Notes: a model not told the origin generated them from the sequence alone. A DNA stretch of 64,000 bases from an uncultured Erysipelotrichaceae bacterium (GCA_900538465.1 UPXV01000004.1:1-64000), one strand, 5' to 3'. Positions 40,161 through 49,850 are shown, numbered from the stretch's first letter. Program-made: numbers and translations.

Positions 40161-42074
40161 ATGAACGAAAGTAAACAAGAAAAGTATTTACGCATTTCTC
40201 AAGACCTCGTTAATAATGTTGGAGGTTTAGAGAATATTCAAGGTGTTGCTCATTGTGCAACAAGATTAAGAATTGTTTTAAAAAACAATGATCTTGCAAA
40301 CATTGAAAAACTTGAAGATGTTGATTTGGTTAAAGGTGTTTTTATTGCAGGAGACCAATTACAACTCATTTTTGGAGCAGGGCTTGTTAATGATGTGTAT
40401 GAAGTGTTTAGCCAATACACACATACAGAAAATATGTCTTTAGGGGATATTAAACAACAAAGTACACAAAAACAAAATCCATTTCAAGCTGTCATTAAAT
40501 CTTTATCAGATGTTTTTATTGATATTATGCCAGGAATTTTGGCTGCAGCTTTATTAATGGGGATTACAGGAGTTCTTGGAAAATGGGATCTTGTTTTAAA
40601 TAATGAAACTTTATATGCAATTAATAAACTCGCAAGTATTGCTTCAAATGGTATTTTTGCAATATTGCCAATGGCAGTATGTTATAGTGCATGTAAAAGA
40701 TACGGTGGTAAACCGATCTTAGGTTTAATTGTTGGAGCGATTATGTTGGATGCTTCACTTGCAAATGCTTATTCTGTTGGAAGTGGAAGTGTTACTGCTG
40801 AAGTGATTAAGATTTTTGGATTGCCTATTGAATTGGTAGGATTCCAAGGTGGAATTATTATTGCTTTGATGATGGGATTCATTGTTGCAAAATTAGATAT
40901 TTTCTTTGATAAGAAGATTCCTGATGTTGTGAAATTATTATTCTCACCATTATGTACAGTCTTTCTTTCTACAGTCTTATTATTTACAATCATTGGACCT
41001 GTAGGACGTGAATTATCTAATTTAATTACTGGTGGTTTGATTTGGGTGACTCAAAATCTTGGGGCACTAGGTTATATGATTTTTGCTGGAGTGCAACAAA
41101 TTATTGTGATTACAGGTTTACATCATATTTTAGGGGCTATTGAAGCACAATTGATTGCTGATACAGGTAGAAACTTTTTAAACCCATTGATGTCAGTTGC
41201 ATTGATTGGACAAGGTGGAGCTGTTCTAGGATATTTATTTATCAATTGGAAAAACTTAAAAGCAAGAGAATTATGTATTCCTTCATTTGCTTCAACATTA
41301 TTTGGGATTAGTGAACCAGCTATCTTTGGGGTTAACTTACGTTATAAATTCCCTCTTGTTGGTGGATGTCTTGGTGGTGCTTTAGCAGGTGCGTATGTTT
41401 ACTTTGCTAATTTAGCAGCTTTTGGATTTGGGACAACAGCTGTTCCTGGTATTGCGATTTGTGACCCAGCAAATAATGGATATTTCAATTATATTATTGC
41501 ACATGTGATTGCTCTTGTAGGTGGTTGTGTGTTTACAATGATTTTTGGAAAAATAAAAGGAAATAAAAAAGAAGAAAAAATTGAAGAAGTTGTAGAAGAA
41601 ATGGAAACAACAGGAGAATTTACTGGAACAATTGAAGTTATTTCTCCAATCAAAGGTGTTGTTAAAAATATTGGTGAATCAAGTGATGCTACATTTGCAT
41701 CTAAGGCAATGGGTGATGGGATTGCAGTGAGTGTTGCTGATGGACGTGTCGTTGCTCCAGCTGATGGAAAAGTAACATTTGTATTCCCAAGTAAACATGC
41801 TATTGGAATAACAATGAAAGATGGATCAAGTTTATTAATTCATTGTGGTATTGATACAGTGAATATGGCTGGTGAGGGCTTTGAAACATTTGTAGAAGTT
41901 GATCAAGAAGTCAAAAAAGGAGATTTGCTTTTAACATTTGATACTGATTTAGTAAAAGAAAAAGGTTATTCTACAGAAACAATGATGGCTTTTGAATTAA
42001 AAGAAGGACGTACATTAGAAATGAAATATACAGGAGAAAGTGATGGTCAAGATGTTGTGGCTATTATTCGATAG
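40161..42074 (+). CDS. scrA: Sucrose/beta-glucoside-type PTS EIIBCA
   Basis: A 637-residue three-domain permease. The EIIB part has the phosphocysteine motif GVAHCATRLRI with Cys32. The EIIC part spans about 105-450 with many helices and GISEPAIFGVN. A linker of Glu and Lys follows, then EIIA with His561 in LLIHCGIDTVNM. The beta-glucoside family includes sucrose permeases. The neighbours are two GH32 invertase-like enzymes and a LacI regulator, which strongly suggests sucrose (or short fructans). It is first in the operon, with AAGAGGAGGAG before the ATG. Confidence 0.92.
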   Translation: MNESKQEKYLRISQDLVNNVGGLENIQGVAHCATRLRIVLKNNDLANIEKLEDVDLVKGVFIAGDQLQLIFGAGLVNDVYEVFSQYTHTENMSLGDIKQQSTQKQNPFQAVIKSLSDVFIDIMPGILAAALLMGITGVLGKWDLVLNNETLYAINKLASIASNGIFAILPMAVCYSACKRYGGKPILGLIVGAIMLDASLANAYSVGSGSVTAEVIKIFGLPIELVGFQGGIIIALMMGFIVAKLDIFFDKKIPDVVKLLFSPLCTVFLSTVLLFTIIGPVGRELSNLITGGLIWVTQNLGALGYMIFAGVQQIIVITGLHHILGAIEAQLIADTGRNFLNPLMSVALIGQGGAVLGYLFINWKNLKARELCIPSFASTLFGISEPAIFGVNLRYKFPLVGGCLGGALAGAYVYFANLAAFGFGTTAVPGIAICDPANNGYFNYIIAHVIALVGGCVFTMIFGKIKGNKKEEKIEEVVEEMETTGEFTGTIEVISPIKGVVKNIGESSDATFASKAMGDGIAVSVADGRVVAPADGKVTFVFPSKHAIGITMKDGSSLLIHCGIDTVNMAGEGFETFVEVDQEVKKGDLLLTFDTDLVKEKGYSTETMMAFELKEGRTLEMKYTGESDGQDVVAIIR

Positions 42075-42086
42075 AGGACAATAACA

Positions 42087-43532
42087 ATGATGACAAGAGA
42101 AGATTATATCCAAGAGTATCCAAAACACGAAGATATGCGTCAAAATGCCAATCAAGATCGTTATCGTTTACAATATCATCTTATGCCTCCTACGGGATTT
42201 TTAAATGATCCTAATGGATTGTGTCAAAAAGATGGTGTCTATCATATCTATTTTCAATACACACCATTTGATAGTGGTTGGGGGACAAAATTGTGGGGAC
42301 ACTATACATCAAAAGATATGGTAACATTTACAAAGGAAGAACCCTTTCTTTATCCAGATATGGAAGCTGATCGAGACGGTGTTTACAGTGGTTCAGCTTT
42401 TATCAAAGATGGAAAGATTCATTATTTCTATACAGGAAATGTCAAATTAACAGATAAGCAAGATTATGATTATATTTGTTCTGGTCGTGAACAAAATACT
42501 ATTCATATGACAAGTGAAGATGGTTATCATATTAGTGAGAAAAAAGTTGTTTTGACAAATGATGATTATCCTAGTGACATGTCTAAGCATGTTAGAGATC
42601 CAAAGATTTTTGAAAAAGATGGATATTATTATATGGTTTTAGGGGGCCGTACTAAAGAAAATCAGGGGTGTGTATTATTATATAGAAGTTTGGATTTAGA
42701 AAACTTTGAATATTATAATCGTATCATTTTGCCAGACTTTGGCTATATGTGGGAATGCCCAGATTTATTTGAAAAAGATGGACAGCTTTTCTTGATGACT
42801 TGTCCTCAAGGTCTTCAACAATCTGGATATGATTATGAGAATGTTTATCAAATGGGTTATTTCAAAGTTGATTATGACTTTGAACAAAACACATATACAT
42901 TAAGTGATTTTAGGGAAATAGATCATGGCTTTGATATTTATGCACCACAAAGTTTTGTAGATGAAAAAGGACGTCGTATCATGATTGCTTGGATGGGAAT
43001 ACCAGATGCTGATTATGATAATCAACCAACAGTTGATTGTGATTGGCAACATGCTTTAACAATGCCTAGAGTCTTATCCTATCATCGTGGTCATATTTAT
43101 CAACAACCAATAAAAGAAATGCAACAGTTACGTCAAGAATGTCTTGTCTCTTGTTGTCAACAAATCAAACAAACAGATACAATTTGTTTTGAAATGTCAA
43201 TTGACTTTGAAAAAAATCAAGATTTCAAGTTACAAATAAGAGATGATGTGACTCTAGATTACTATCAAAATATTTTGACATTATCGCTTGGTAAAAGTGG
43301 ACATGGCCGTACACAACGTCATATTCAAATTAAAAGTATAAATAACTTAACTATTTATAGTGATACATCAAGTTTAGAAATATTTATCAACGATGGAGAA
43401 GAAGTGATGACAACACGTGTATATAGTTCATCATTTCATCAAGAAATTCGTTTCTTAACAGAAAATGAAGGTCTTGTTCATTTCTATCCTTTAAAAGGAT
43501 ATGAAATATTAGAGAGTGATCGTGATGAATAA
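42087..43532 (+). CDS. scrB: GH32 sucrose-6-phosphate hydrolase
   Basis: A 481-residue GH32 enzyme with nucleophile motif FLNDPNG (Asp41), transition-state stabiliser RDP (170-172) and acid/base WECPD (Glu223). It also has the five-bladed propeller and a C-terminal beta-sandwich with the conserved DTSSLEIFINDG. No signal peptide, so it is intracellular. Placed 12 bp after the PTS gene, it should split sucrose-6-phosphate into glucose-6-phosphate and fructose. A second GH32 gene overlaps its end. Confidence 0.93.
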   Translation: MMTREDYIQEYPKHEDMRQNANQDRYRLQYHLMPPTGFLNDPNGLCQKDGVYHIYFQYTPFDSGWGTKLWGHYTSKDMVTFTKEEPFLYPDMEADRDGVYSGSAFIKDGKIHYFYTGNVKLTDKQDYDYICSGREQNTIHMTSEDGYHISEKKVVLTNDDYPSDMSKHVRDPKIFEKDGYYYMVLGGRTKENQGCVLLYRSLDLENFEYYNRIILPDFGYMWECPDLFEKDGQLFLMTCPQGLQQSGYDYENVYQMGYFKVDYDFEQNTYTLSDFREIDHGFDIYAPQSFVDEKGRRIMIAWMGIPDADYDNQPTVDCDWQHALTMPRVLSYHRGHIYQQPIKEMQQLRQECLVSCCQQIKQTDTICFEMSIDFEKNQDFKLQIRDDVTLDYYQNILTLSLGKSGHGRTQRHIQIKSINNLTIYSDTSSLEIFINDGEEVMTTRVYSSSFHQEIRFLTENEGLVHFYPLKGYEILESDRDE

Positions 43533-44925
43533 AGAAGTGTTGAAAAAGGAAATGCAAAGAGTTCAACAAGATCCTTATCGACTTCATTATCATTTGATGC
43601 CACCGATGGGATCACTTGCAGATCCAAATGGAATGTGCCAAATTGGAAAAACAACACATATTTATTATGTTCATAATCCTATGGCATGTTTAACAAATGA
43701 AAGAACTGCTTGTGTTTGGGGACATTATAGCACCGAAGATTTTGTTCATTTTCAATCACATCCTTATGCGATAAGACCTGATCATCCAAGTGATAAGGAT
43801 GGTGTTTATAGTGGCAGTAGTCTTTATGAAGATGGGAAATTAAAAATCATATATACTGGAAATGTTCGTCATCAAGGTGATTTTGATTATGTTTTTGATG
43901 GACGTGAACAGAATGTTTTGATGGTGGAATCAAGTGATGCTATTTGTTTTGAAAACAAAACATTATTGATGACAAATGATGATTTCCCAGGAAATATGAC
44001 GAAGCATGTCAGAGATCCGCAGGTCTTTAAAATGGATGAACATTATTATATGGTCCTTGGGGCAAGGAATCAAGAACATCAAGGTTTGGCTCTTTTGTAT
44101 GAGAGTTGGGATATGAAACATTGGCAATATCTAAATCAATTAACTACCTCTCAAAAATTTGGCTATATGTGGGAATGTCCTGACCTTATTAAAATGAATG
44201 AACAGATGATTCTTATAACTTGTCCCCAAGGAGTTTTACAAGATGACTATCATTATCAAAATTCACATCAATGTGGTTATTTTATGGTTGATGGAGATTG
44301 GAAGAATGATGCGAAATTGAGTGGATTTAATCAATTTGATTTTGGTTTTGATTTCTATGCAGCACGAACATTCTTAAATGATCATCAAGAACGTATTTTG
44401 ATTGCTTGGATGGGAATGTCTGAAGCCGATTATACAGAAAATATGACAAAAAAGAATGGTTGGATGCAAGCAATAGCAATGCCGAGAAAATTGATTTATA
44501 AAGATCGCCATTTGTATCAAAAACCAATCGAAGCAATGGAATCTTTAAGACAATCACATCAACATATACAATTAAATCATGGTTATCAAGTTCACTCTTT
44601 ATGTTTTGAATGTCAAATTGATAATATTGATGATCAAGATATAATGATTTATTTCAAAAAAGATTGTTATTTAAAATATCATCAGCATATCTTAGAATTA
44701 AATTTAGGGACATGTGGAGATGGGCGAAAGATAAGAACGGTTGAATTAAAGAAATTAGAAACATTACATATTTTTAGTGATACAAGTTCTTTAGAAATTT
44801 TTATTAATGATGGTTATTATACAATGACAACACGTCTATTTGATTTGGATGATTTGTTTTGTATTGAAGCTATAAAAGCACAAGCAGATTTTTATGAATT
44901 AGGGAAATATGAGATCAATTATTAA
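43525..44925 (+). CDS. Second GH32 enzyme, paralogue with ADPNG motif
   Basis: A 466-residue close paralogue of the preceding enzyme, sharing SDTSSLEIFINDG and REQN blocks. The nucleophile motif reads SLADPNG, so Asp33 is kept but the usual Asn before it is Ala32. RDP (163-165) and WECPD (Glu217) are intact. The altered Asn normally helps position the substrate, so specificity or rate may differ. ATG 43525 is preferred over GTG 43516. It overlaps scrB by 8 bp. Probably a tandem duplication now specialised, perhaps for another fructoside phosphate. Confidence 0.88.
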   Translation: MNKEVLKKEMQRVQQDPYRLHYHLMPPMGSLADPNGMCQIGKTTHIYYVHNPMACLTNERTACVWGHYSTEDFVHFQSHPYAIRPDHPSDKDGVYSGSSLYEDGKLKIIYTGNVRHQGDFDYVFDGREQNVLMVESSDAICFENKTLLMTNDDFPGNMTKHVRDPQVFKMDEHYYMVLGARNQEHQGLALLYESWDMKHWQYLNQLTTSQKFGYMWECPDLIKMNEQMILITCPQGVLQDDYHYQNSHQCGYFMVDGDWKNDAKLSGFNQFDFGFDFYAARTFLNDHQERILIAWMGMSEADYTENMTKKNGWMQAIAMPRKLIYKDRHLYQKPIEAMESLRQSHQHIQLNHGYQVHSLCFECQIDNIDDQDIMIYFKKDCYLKYHQHILELNLGTCGDGRKIRTVELKKLETLHIFSDTSSLEIFINDGYYTMTTRLFDLDDLFCIEAIKAQADFYELGKYEINY

Positions 44926-44933
44926 ATCCTTAT

Positions 44934-44961
44934 TTGCAAAGATTTTCATTTCTTGTATAAT
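44934..44961 (+). promoter_or_regulatory. scrR promoter
   Basis: TTGCAA (44934-44939), 16 bp and TATAAT (44956-44961) form a separate promoter for the LacI gene. It begins inside the open frame that extends upstream of the true start. Confidence 0.65.
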
Positions 44962-44982
44962 GAAAACATGAGGATGAGATTG

Positions 44983-45984
44983 ATGGAAAATAAAAAAATG
45001 ACAATGTCTGACATCGCCAAAATAGCAGGAGTTGCAAAAAGTACAGTTTCTCGATATTTTAATGGTGGATATGTCAAAGAAGAAACAAAACAAAAATTAA
45101 AGAAAATTATTGATGAATATCATTATGAACCTAATGCTGTGGCACAAAGTTTAAAAGCCAAACGTAGTTATACAATTGGAATTGTTGCACCTTGTTTAGA
45201 TTCAATTACTTCATCACGCATGTTAATGGCCATTGATGAATATTTAAAGAATCAAGGATACACAACGATTATTATCAATACCAATCATAATGAAATGCGA
45301 GAACTCGCATCAATAGAACATCTATGGCGTATGAATGTTGATGGGATTATTTTGCTTGCTACAGCAATCACAATGACACATCAACAAATTGCCAATAAAT
45401 TAGATATTCCTATTTTGTTTGTTGCTCAATTGTTTAAAGGTGGTATTTCAATTATTTATGATGATTATCATGCAGGTTATGATATAGGACAATATGCAGC
45501 TCAAATGGGACATCAAAACATTTTGTATTTTGGAGTTCCCAATAAAGATGAGGCTGTTGGCGTTCAACGTAAAAAAGGGGTTCTGGATGCTTTATCAGAT
45601 GCCCATATTACAAATATTACAATTAAAGAAACAGAATTCTCATTTTATAAATCTCGAAAAATTATAAAAGAATATTTAGAGAAACATCAACCATCATTAA
45701 TTATTTGTGCAACAGATAATATTGCATTGGCATGTTATAAAGAAATACAAGAAAAGGGATTGAAAGTTCCTGATGATATTTCTTTAATTGGATTTGGTGG
45801 TTATGAAATATCATCATTAGTGACACCAAGTTTATGTACGATTCGTTTTGATAATGAATTGGCAGGACAGATGGCAGGAAAGACTATTATTCAATTAATT
45901 GATAAAGAAATGGTTGCTCCTACACAATTGATAGGTTATCAATTGATTAAAGGTGGCAGTGTAAAAAAGAAGCATTCATCATAA
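44983..45984 (+). CDS. scrR: LacI family regulator of sucrose use
   Basis: A 333-residue repressor. The helix-turn-helix MSDIAKIAGVAKSTVSRYFNGG and hinge helix PNAVAQSLKAKRS lead into a periplasmic-binding-protein-like sensor domain ending GGSVKKK. LacI members of sucrose loci bind palindromes with a central CG, as at 40044 and 40124. ATG 44983 is used since AGGATGAG lies before it, and the frame upstream crosses the -10 box. It should release DNA on binding sucrose, fructose or a phosphate of these. Confidence 0.88.
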   Translation: MENKKMTMSDIAKIAGVAKSTVSRYFNGGYVKEETKQKLKKIIDEYHYEPNAVAQSLKAKRSYTIGIVAPCLDSITSSRMLMAIDEYLKNQGYTTIIINTNHNEMRELASIEHLWRMNVDGIILLATAITMTHQQIANKLDIPILFVAQLFKGGISIIYDDYHAGYDIGQYAAQMGHQNILYFGVPNKDEAVGVQRKKGVLDALSDAHITNITIKETEFSFYKSRKIIKEYLEKHQPSLIICATDNIALACYKEIQEKGLKVPDDISLIGFGGYEISSLVTPSLCTIRFDNELAGQMAGKTIIQLIDKEMVAPTQLIGYQLIKGGSVKKKHSS

Positions 45985-46011
45985 CATAATGTTATGAAGG
46001 ATGCTTCTTTT
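45965..46011. terminator. Long bidirectional hairpin between scrR and nitroreductase
   Basis: AAAAGAAGCAT pairs with ATGCTTCTTTT, and an inner CATAACA pairs with TGTTATG. An A run and a T run lie on opposite sides. Confidence 0.85.
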
Positions 46012-46013
46012 GT

Positions 46014-46553
46014 TTATTTGATAATGTGAATTCTATTTTTATTTTTCTCTTTGACTGGAGATTCTTTGGCAGGATATCCCAAAGCAGCGCAACCAACCAC
46101 TTGATGATTGGCTGGAACACCTATTTTTGTTAGAACATTTCTAACTTCTTCAACATCTTGAGTATCTCTTAATTGATTAATCCAACATGAACCAATATGA
46201 AGACTTGTTGCAGCTAAAAACATATTTTCTAAGATGCAGCTTCCATCTTCCACACGACGACTATCATATTCAGGACCACTCACAATAACAAGGACAGGGG
46301 CATGATAGGCACAGTGATAATTGTTTGGCTTTTCATCTCCCCGTTCATTGAATACAGTTTTGATAGCTTCGGCTAATTCATCTATGAGTAAAGTATTAGT
46401 GACTGCAAAAGCTTCACATAATTGTTTATTCATAGCACTTGGGGCTTGTATACCTGCTTCTAATATGATTTGTAATTCTTCATTTGGAATTGGCGTTTCT
46501 AAGTATGCACGACAACTTCTTCTTTGTGCAATTGTTTGTAATGTTTCATTCAT
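46014..46553 (-). CDS. Nitroreductase family protein
   Basis: A 179-residue FMN-binding nitroreductase. The N-terminal RRSCRAYLETPIPNEEL motif binds FMN, GIQAPSAMNKQ is the second conserved block, and the C-terminal VVGCAALGYPAKESP is typical. Such enzymes reduce nitro compounds, quinones or flavins with NAD(P)H in the cytoplasm. GAGGTGATG precedes the ATG. It stands alone, convergent with scrR. The physiological substrate is unknown. Confidence 0.9.
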   Translation of the reverse strand: MNETLQTIAQRRSCRAYLETPIPNEELQIILEAGIQAPSAMNKQLCEAFAVTNTLLIDELAEAIKTVFNERGDEKPNNYHCAYHAPVLVIVSGPEYDSRRVEDGSCILENMFLAATSLHIGSCWINQLRDTQDVEEVRNVLTKIGVPANHQVVGCAALGYPAKESPVKEKNKNRIHIIK

Positions 46554-46655
46554 CTTTCATCACCTCTACTATTATTATAGCTCTATTGACTGAAAAAACA
46601 ATGCTAATCCTAAGAATTTGTGGTATACTATTGTCGATATTAAGGAGGTTTCTAT

Positions 46656-48209
46656 ATGAAAAAACTAGCAATATTTATGCTTGCAGCGATATTATTATGT
46701 GGATGTACTCATGAGAAGAAAACATCAACATTTATGTTGACAAGAGATAATACATTATATGCCCTTTATAATCAAGATGGCAAAAAATTAACAGAATATC
46801 AATATAAAACATTTGAAGAAGTCAAAGATTCAGGTTATCTTGTGACTAATGAAAAAGATCAAAAAGGATTTATTTCATTAAAAGGAGAGGAAATAATTGC
46901 TCCTGGAACATATGAGACATTAGAAGCAGTGGATCAAATGCTATATGCAACAAAAAAAGTTGAAAACAAAGAACCTAAAAAAGATGATAAAAAAGAAGAG
47001 AAGAAAGACAATAAAACAGAAGAAAAAAAGGATGATCAGAAAAAAGAAGAAAAAGTAGCCACAGATGGAATTATCAAAACAAATTTATATGTTTTAAATA
47101 ATGATGGTGAAGTTCTTTATAGTGCTGATGAAAAAACAGGAATTATCAAAAGTGGTCTTCCTATTATTGTGAAAGATGGAGAATATATTGTTTTAAGTCA
47201 CAATGGAGAAGAATTGTATCGTGGTAAAGAAACTGTTCAATATGCGAGTCAATATGAAAATAGTACAAGTGTTGTGATTGGATTTGTAGATCATAGTCAA
47301 TTCTATTATTTTAATGAAGATAAAGAAAAGAATATAAAGATATCTATGAAAGAAAAAGGACATTTTAAAATATTGGCTCAAGATGTGAATGGATGTATTT
47401 TGAATGATGAAACATTAAAGAGTATGATATATGTTGATTATAAGGATAAAAAATATTATCAAAATACAATTTTAGTTAATGAAGCATCATTTGATCAATC
47501 TGGAAATATTATTTTAAAATCTAATGATAAGACTTTTGTTTATCCGATTGGAAAAGCTCCAGTATTAATGACAAGTTATTATTTGTCTTCATATACCTAT
47601 GTTTCTCGATCAAATGATATTTATGGACCACATTTGGTATTTAAAGATGGAAAGAATACAGGAGAATTATCAAATTGTCAATTGTTTCCAACAGCAGTTC
47701 ATGTCTATTCAGATATTTTCCCTGTGTATCAAAGAAATAAAGGATATGAATATTATAACTTTGATAATAAGAAAGTGATTAACAAGACATATTTAGATGC
47801 AGAACCATTTGATCAAAATCGTCGTGCAATTGTGAAAATTGATGATAAAGGATATTCATTAATTGACGAAAAAGGAGAATTATTAACAAAAGAAAAATAT
47901 TATCAAATTAAGTACATAGGTAGTTCATATTATGCTGTATATAATGAGACTGGGCTATTTGGTGTATTAGATTTAGATGGAAATGAAGTTTTTCCTATGG
48001 AATATACATCATTACCTGAAACACCATTGGTTGAATATAATGAAAAAACATATCTAACATTAAATAAAAATGGTCGTTCTTTTGTTTATGATGTTAAAAA
48101 TGATATGAAAGAAGTCTTTGCTCATGAAGGAAATGTTGTATTTAATGAAAAAGGATATTTTAGTGTGGATAATCAATATTTTACTTTTGAGGGTGAAGAA
48201 ATTAAATAA
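46656..48209 (+). CDS. Lipoprotein with WG-type beta repeats
   Basis: A 517-residue surface protein with signal peptide MKKLAIFMLAAILLCGC, whose last Cys is the likely lipidation site. A Lys/Glu/Asp-rich spacer covers about 104-137 and includes many KKDDKKEEK-like units. The rest holds repeats of the WG (KWG) type: GYSLIDEKGELL, GLFGVLDLDGNEVFPMEY, QKGFISLKGEEI. These repeats form beta-propeller-like or leucine-rich-like surfaces of unknown role. Start is behind AAGGAGG. It is followed 9 bp later by a membrane methyltransferase-like gene. Confidence 0.75.
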   Translation: MKKLAIFMLAAILLCGCTHEKKTSTFMLTRDNTLYALYNQDGKKLTEYQYKTFEEVKDSGYLVTNEKDQKGFISLKGEEIIAPGTYETLEAVDQMLYATKKVENKEPKKDDKKEEKKDNKTEEKKDDQKKEEKVATDGIIKTNLYVLNNDGEVLYSADEKTGIIKSGLPIIVKDGEYIVLSHNGEELYRGKETVQYASQYENSTSVVIGFVDHSQFYYFNEDKEKNIKISMKEKGHFKILAQDVNGCILNDETLKSMIYVDYKDKKYYQNTILVNEASFDQSGNIILKSNDKTFVYPIGKAPVLMTSYYLSSYTYVSRSNDIYGPHLVFKDGKNTGELSNCQLFPTAVHVYSDIFPVYQRNKGYEYYNFDNKKVINKTYLDAEPFDQNRRAIVKIDDKGYSLIDEKGELLTKEKYYQIKYIGSSYYAVYNETGLFGVLDLDGNEVFPMEYTSLPETPLVEYNEKTYLTLNKNGRSFVYDVKNDMKEVFAHEGNVVFNEKGYFSVDNQYFTFEGEEIK

Positions 48210-48218
48210 GGAGAATTT

Positions 48219-49265
48219 ATGGAATATTTAGTATTGTTGTTGGGGATGTTTATTGGAACATTGTTATTGATGCAGATTATATTCTTTGAAATGACAAGAA
48301 AGAAAATGGCTGCTGCAGATAATGTGAATTGGTTTTTATCACTAAAGAGACCTTTTAGTTATCATAGAGTGGGTTATATGTTCTTTATTTGTTTGATTTG
48401 TTATTTTATAACATCGCCAGAAAATATGTTTAGTGCAAGTTGGTTTATTTATTTTGTATTGTTTTTAGCAATGGGAATTGTTTCTGATGCTGTTGTTCAA
48501 TATTTGGTTTTACTTTATAGCAAAAAAAGATGTCGTAAAGAAATAGAGGAAGCAACATTATTACAAAATGAATTGTTACAGATTTCTCAGACAATGAGTG
48601 ATAGTCAAGATTATGAAGAATCAGCTAACCAATATGATGAAAAAGATGTTTTAAAGAGATATATTGATCCTCATGATCATATTGCCTTTTTAACAATTGA
48701 TGAAGGTCAGTTTGTTTTGGATTTTGATGCAAAACCTGCGGCTACATTTATTATTGAACCATATAGTGATGTGAATACAGTTCGTGCAAAATTTGATGAT
48801 GAATCTATCAAAGTGACACGTTTAACGCCATCTGGACAAATGCCATTTAAAGATGAAAAGATTGATATTGTGATGTGTGAATATTCCAATTATGATAAAA
48901 ATGAAATACAAAGAATCTTAAAACAAGGTGGTTATTTCATTGTGAATCAAAATGGAACAGCCAATTTAAAAGAATTTTTACAAATCTATATGCCTTATGG
49001 AATGAAAGGATCTTGGGATGCTTATTCTTGTGCTCAAACTTTAGAAAGCATTGGAATGAGAATTATTGATAAATTAGAAGATTATGGAACAATTCGTTTC
49101 CATAGTATTCAAGCATTACATACATTCTTTAAAAAACATTCACCAGATATTGCAGATATGAATAAATATCAAATCTTTTATTTGAAAGCATTAAAAGCTA
49201 TTAAAGAACATAGTTTTTATGAAATGACAACTCATCGTTTTTTAGTTGTAGCTCAAAAAGTATAG
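48219..49265 (+). CDS. Membrane protein with a degenerate methyltransferase-like domain
   Basis: A 348-residue protein with three hydrophobic helices (about 3-22, 50-68 and 75-98), a short coiled region, and a C-terminal domain after about 145. That domain has the class I methyltransferase motif order LPF-like MPFKDEKIDIVMCEYS then RILKQGGYFIVNQ. The expected glycine-rich SAM loop is not recognisable (FVLDFDAKPA). It may be a methyltransferase or a pseudo-enzyme fixed to the membrane. It shares the transcript with the preceding lipoprotein. Confidence 0.6.
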   Translation: MEYLVLLLGMFIGTLLLMQIIFFEMTRKKMAAADNVNWFLSLKRPFSYHRVGYMFFICLICYFITSPENMFSASWFIYFVLFLAMGIVSDAVVQYLVLLYSKKRCRKEIEEATLLQNELLQISQTMSDSQDYEESANQYDEKDVLKRYIDPHDHIAFLTIDEGQFVLDFDAKPAATFIIEPYSDVNTVRAKFDDESIKVTRLTPSGQMPFKDEKIDIVMCEYSNYDKNEIQRILKQGGYFIVNQNGTANLKEFLQIYMPYGMKGSWDAYSCAQTLESIGMRIIDKLEDYGTIRFHSIQALHTFFKKHSPDIADMNKYQIFYLKALKAIKEHSFYEMTTHRFLVVAQKV

Positions 49266-49273
49266 ATAAAAAC

Positions 49274-49312
49274 AAGTGATTTACGATATTGAATAGTAAG
49301 TCACTTTTTGTT
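49274..49312 (+). terminator. Terminator of the lipoprotein-methyltransferase operon
   Basis: AAGTGATTTAC pairs with GTAAGTCACTT (one G-U pair), followed by TTTG and TTTT. Confidence 0.75.
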
Positions 49313-49365
49313 TTAGAGTTGAAAAAATATGTAAAATAATAGAGATAATTTTTTTATTATAAGAC

Positions 49366-49439
49366 TTGACAAAAAAATATTATGAAAGCGCATAAAATCT
49401 TTTCAAAAAATATGGAAATGTAAATTTATTGTGTTATAA
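49366..49439 (+). promoter_or_regulatory. ptsH promoter region with cre-like site
   Basis: TTGACA (49366-49371) is followed by TGAAAGCGCATAAA (49383-49396), which shares TGAAAGCG with the scrA and DUF6465 promoters. A second -10, TATAAT, lies at about 49435-49440 just ahead of the gene. More than one start is likely. Confidence 0.5.
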
Positions 49440-49473
49440 TAAGACTATAAATTATTAAGGAGGAGTCAATAAA

Positions 49474-49743
49474 ATGGCAGAAAAATTATCTTTCGTAGTT
49501 TCAGATCCAGTGGGATTACATGCTAGACCTGCAACTATCTTAGTAAACCAAGCTAGTAAATTCACTAGTAATATTAAATTAGTTTACAATGGTAAGGAAG
49601 TTAACTTAAAATCAATTATGGGAGTTATGTCTTTAGGTGTTCCAACTAAAGCTACTGTAGAAATCGTAGCTGAAGGTGAAGATGAAAAAGATGTAATCGA
49701 ATCAATTGCAAAAGTTATTAAAGAACAAAAAGTTGCTGAATAA
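49474..49743 (+). CDS. ptsH: Phosphocarrier protein HPr
   Basis: An 89-residue HPr. The active histidine lies in GLHARPA (His16 here, His15 in usual numbering) and the regulatory serine in LKSIMGVMSL (Ser47 here, Ser46 usual). EI phosphorylates the histidine for sugar uptake, and HPr kinase phosphorylates the serine to form the CcpA corepressor. It is monocistronic here; ptsI is not adjacent, unlike many Firmicutes. High expression is suggested by codon use and AAGGAGGAG. Confidence 0.97.
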   Translation: MAEKLSFVVSDPVGLHARPATILVNQASKFTSNIKLVYNGKEVNLKSIMGVMSLGVPTKATVEIVAEGEDEKDVIESIAKVIKEQKVAE

Positions 49744-49764
49744 TAGACAGCAATCTTAAATAAT

Positions 49765-49789
49765 GGACCTACTCGTTAGGTCCTTTTCC
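49765..49789 (+). terminator. ptsH terminator
   Basis: GGACCTA (49765-49771) pairs with TAGGTCC (49777-49783), followed by T4CC. Confidence 0.82.
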
Positions 49790-49850
49790 TTTGCATAGGG
49801 GAAAACCTTATGCTTTTTCTTTACTTTTTAATATCTTGGTGTTATGATTG

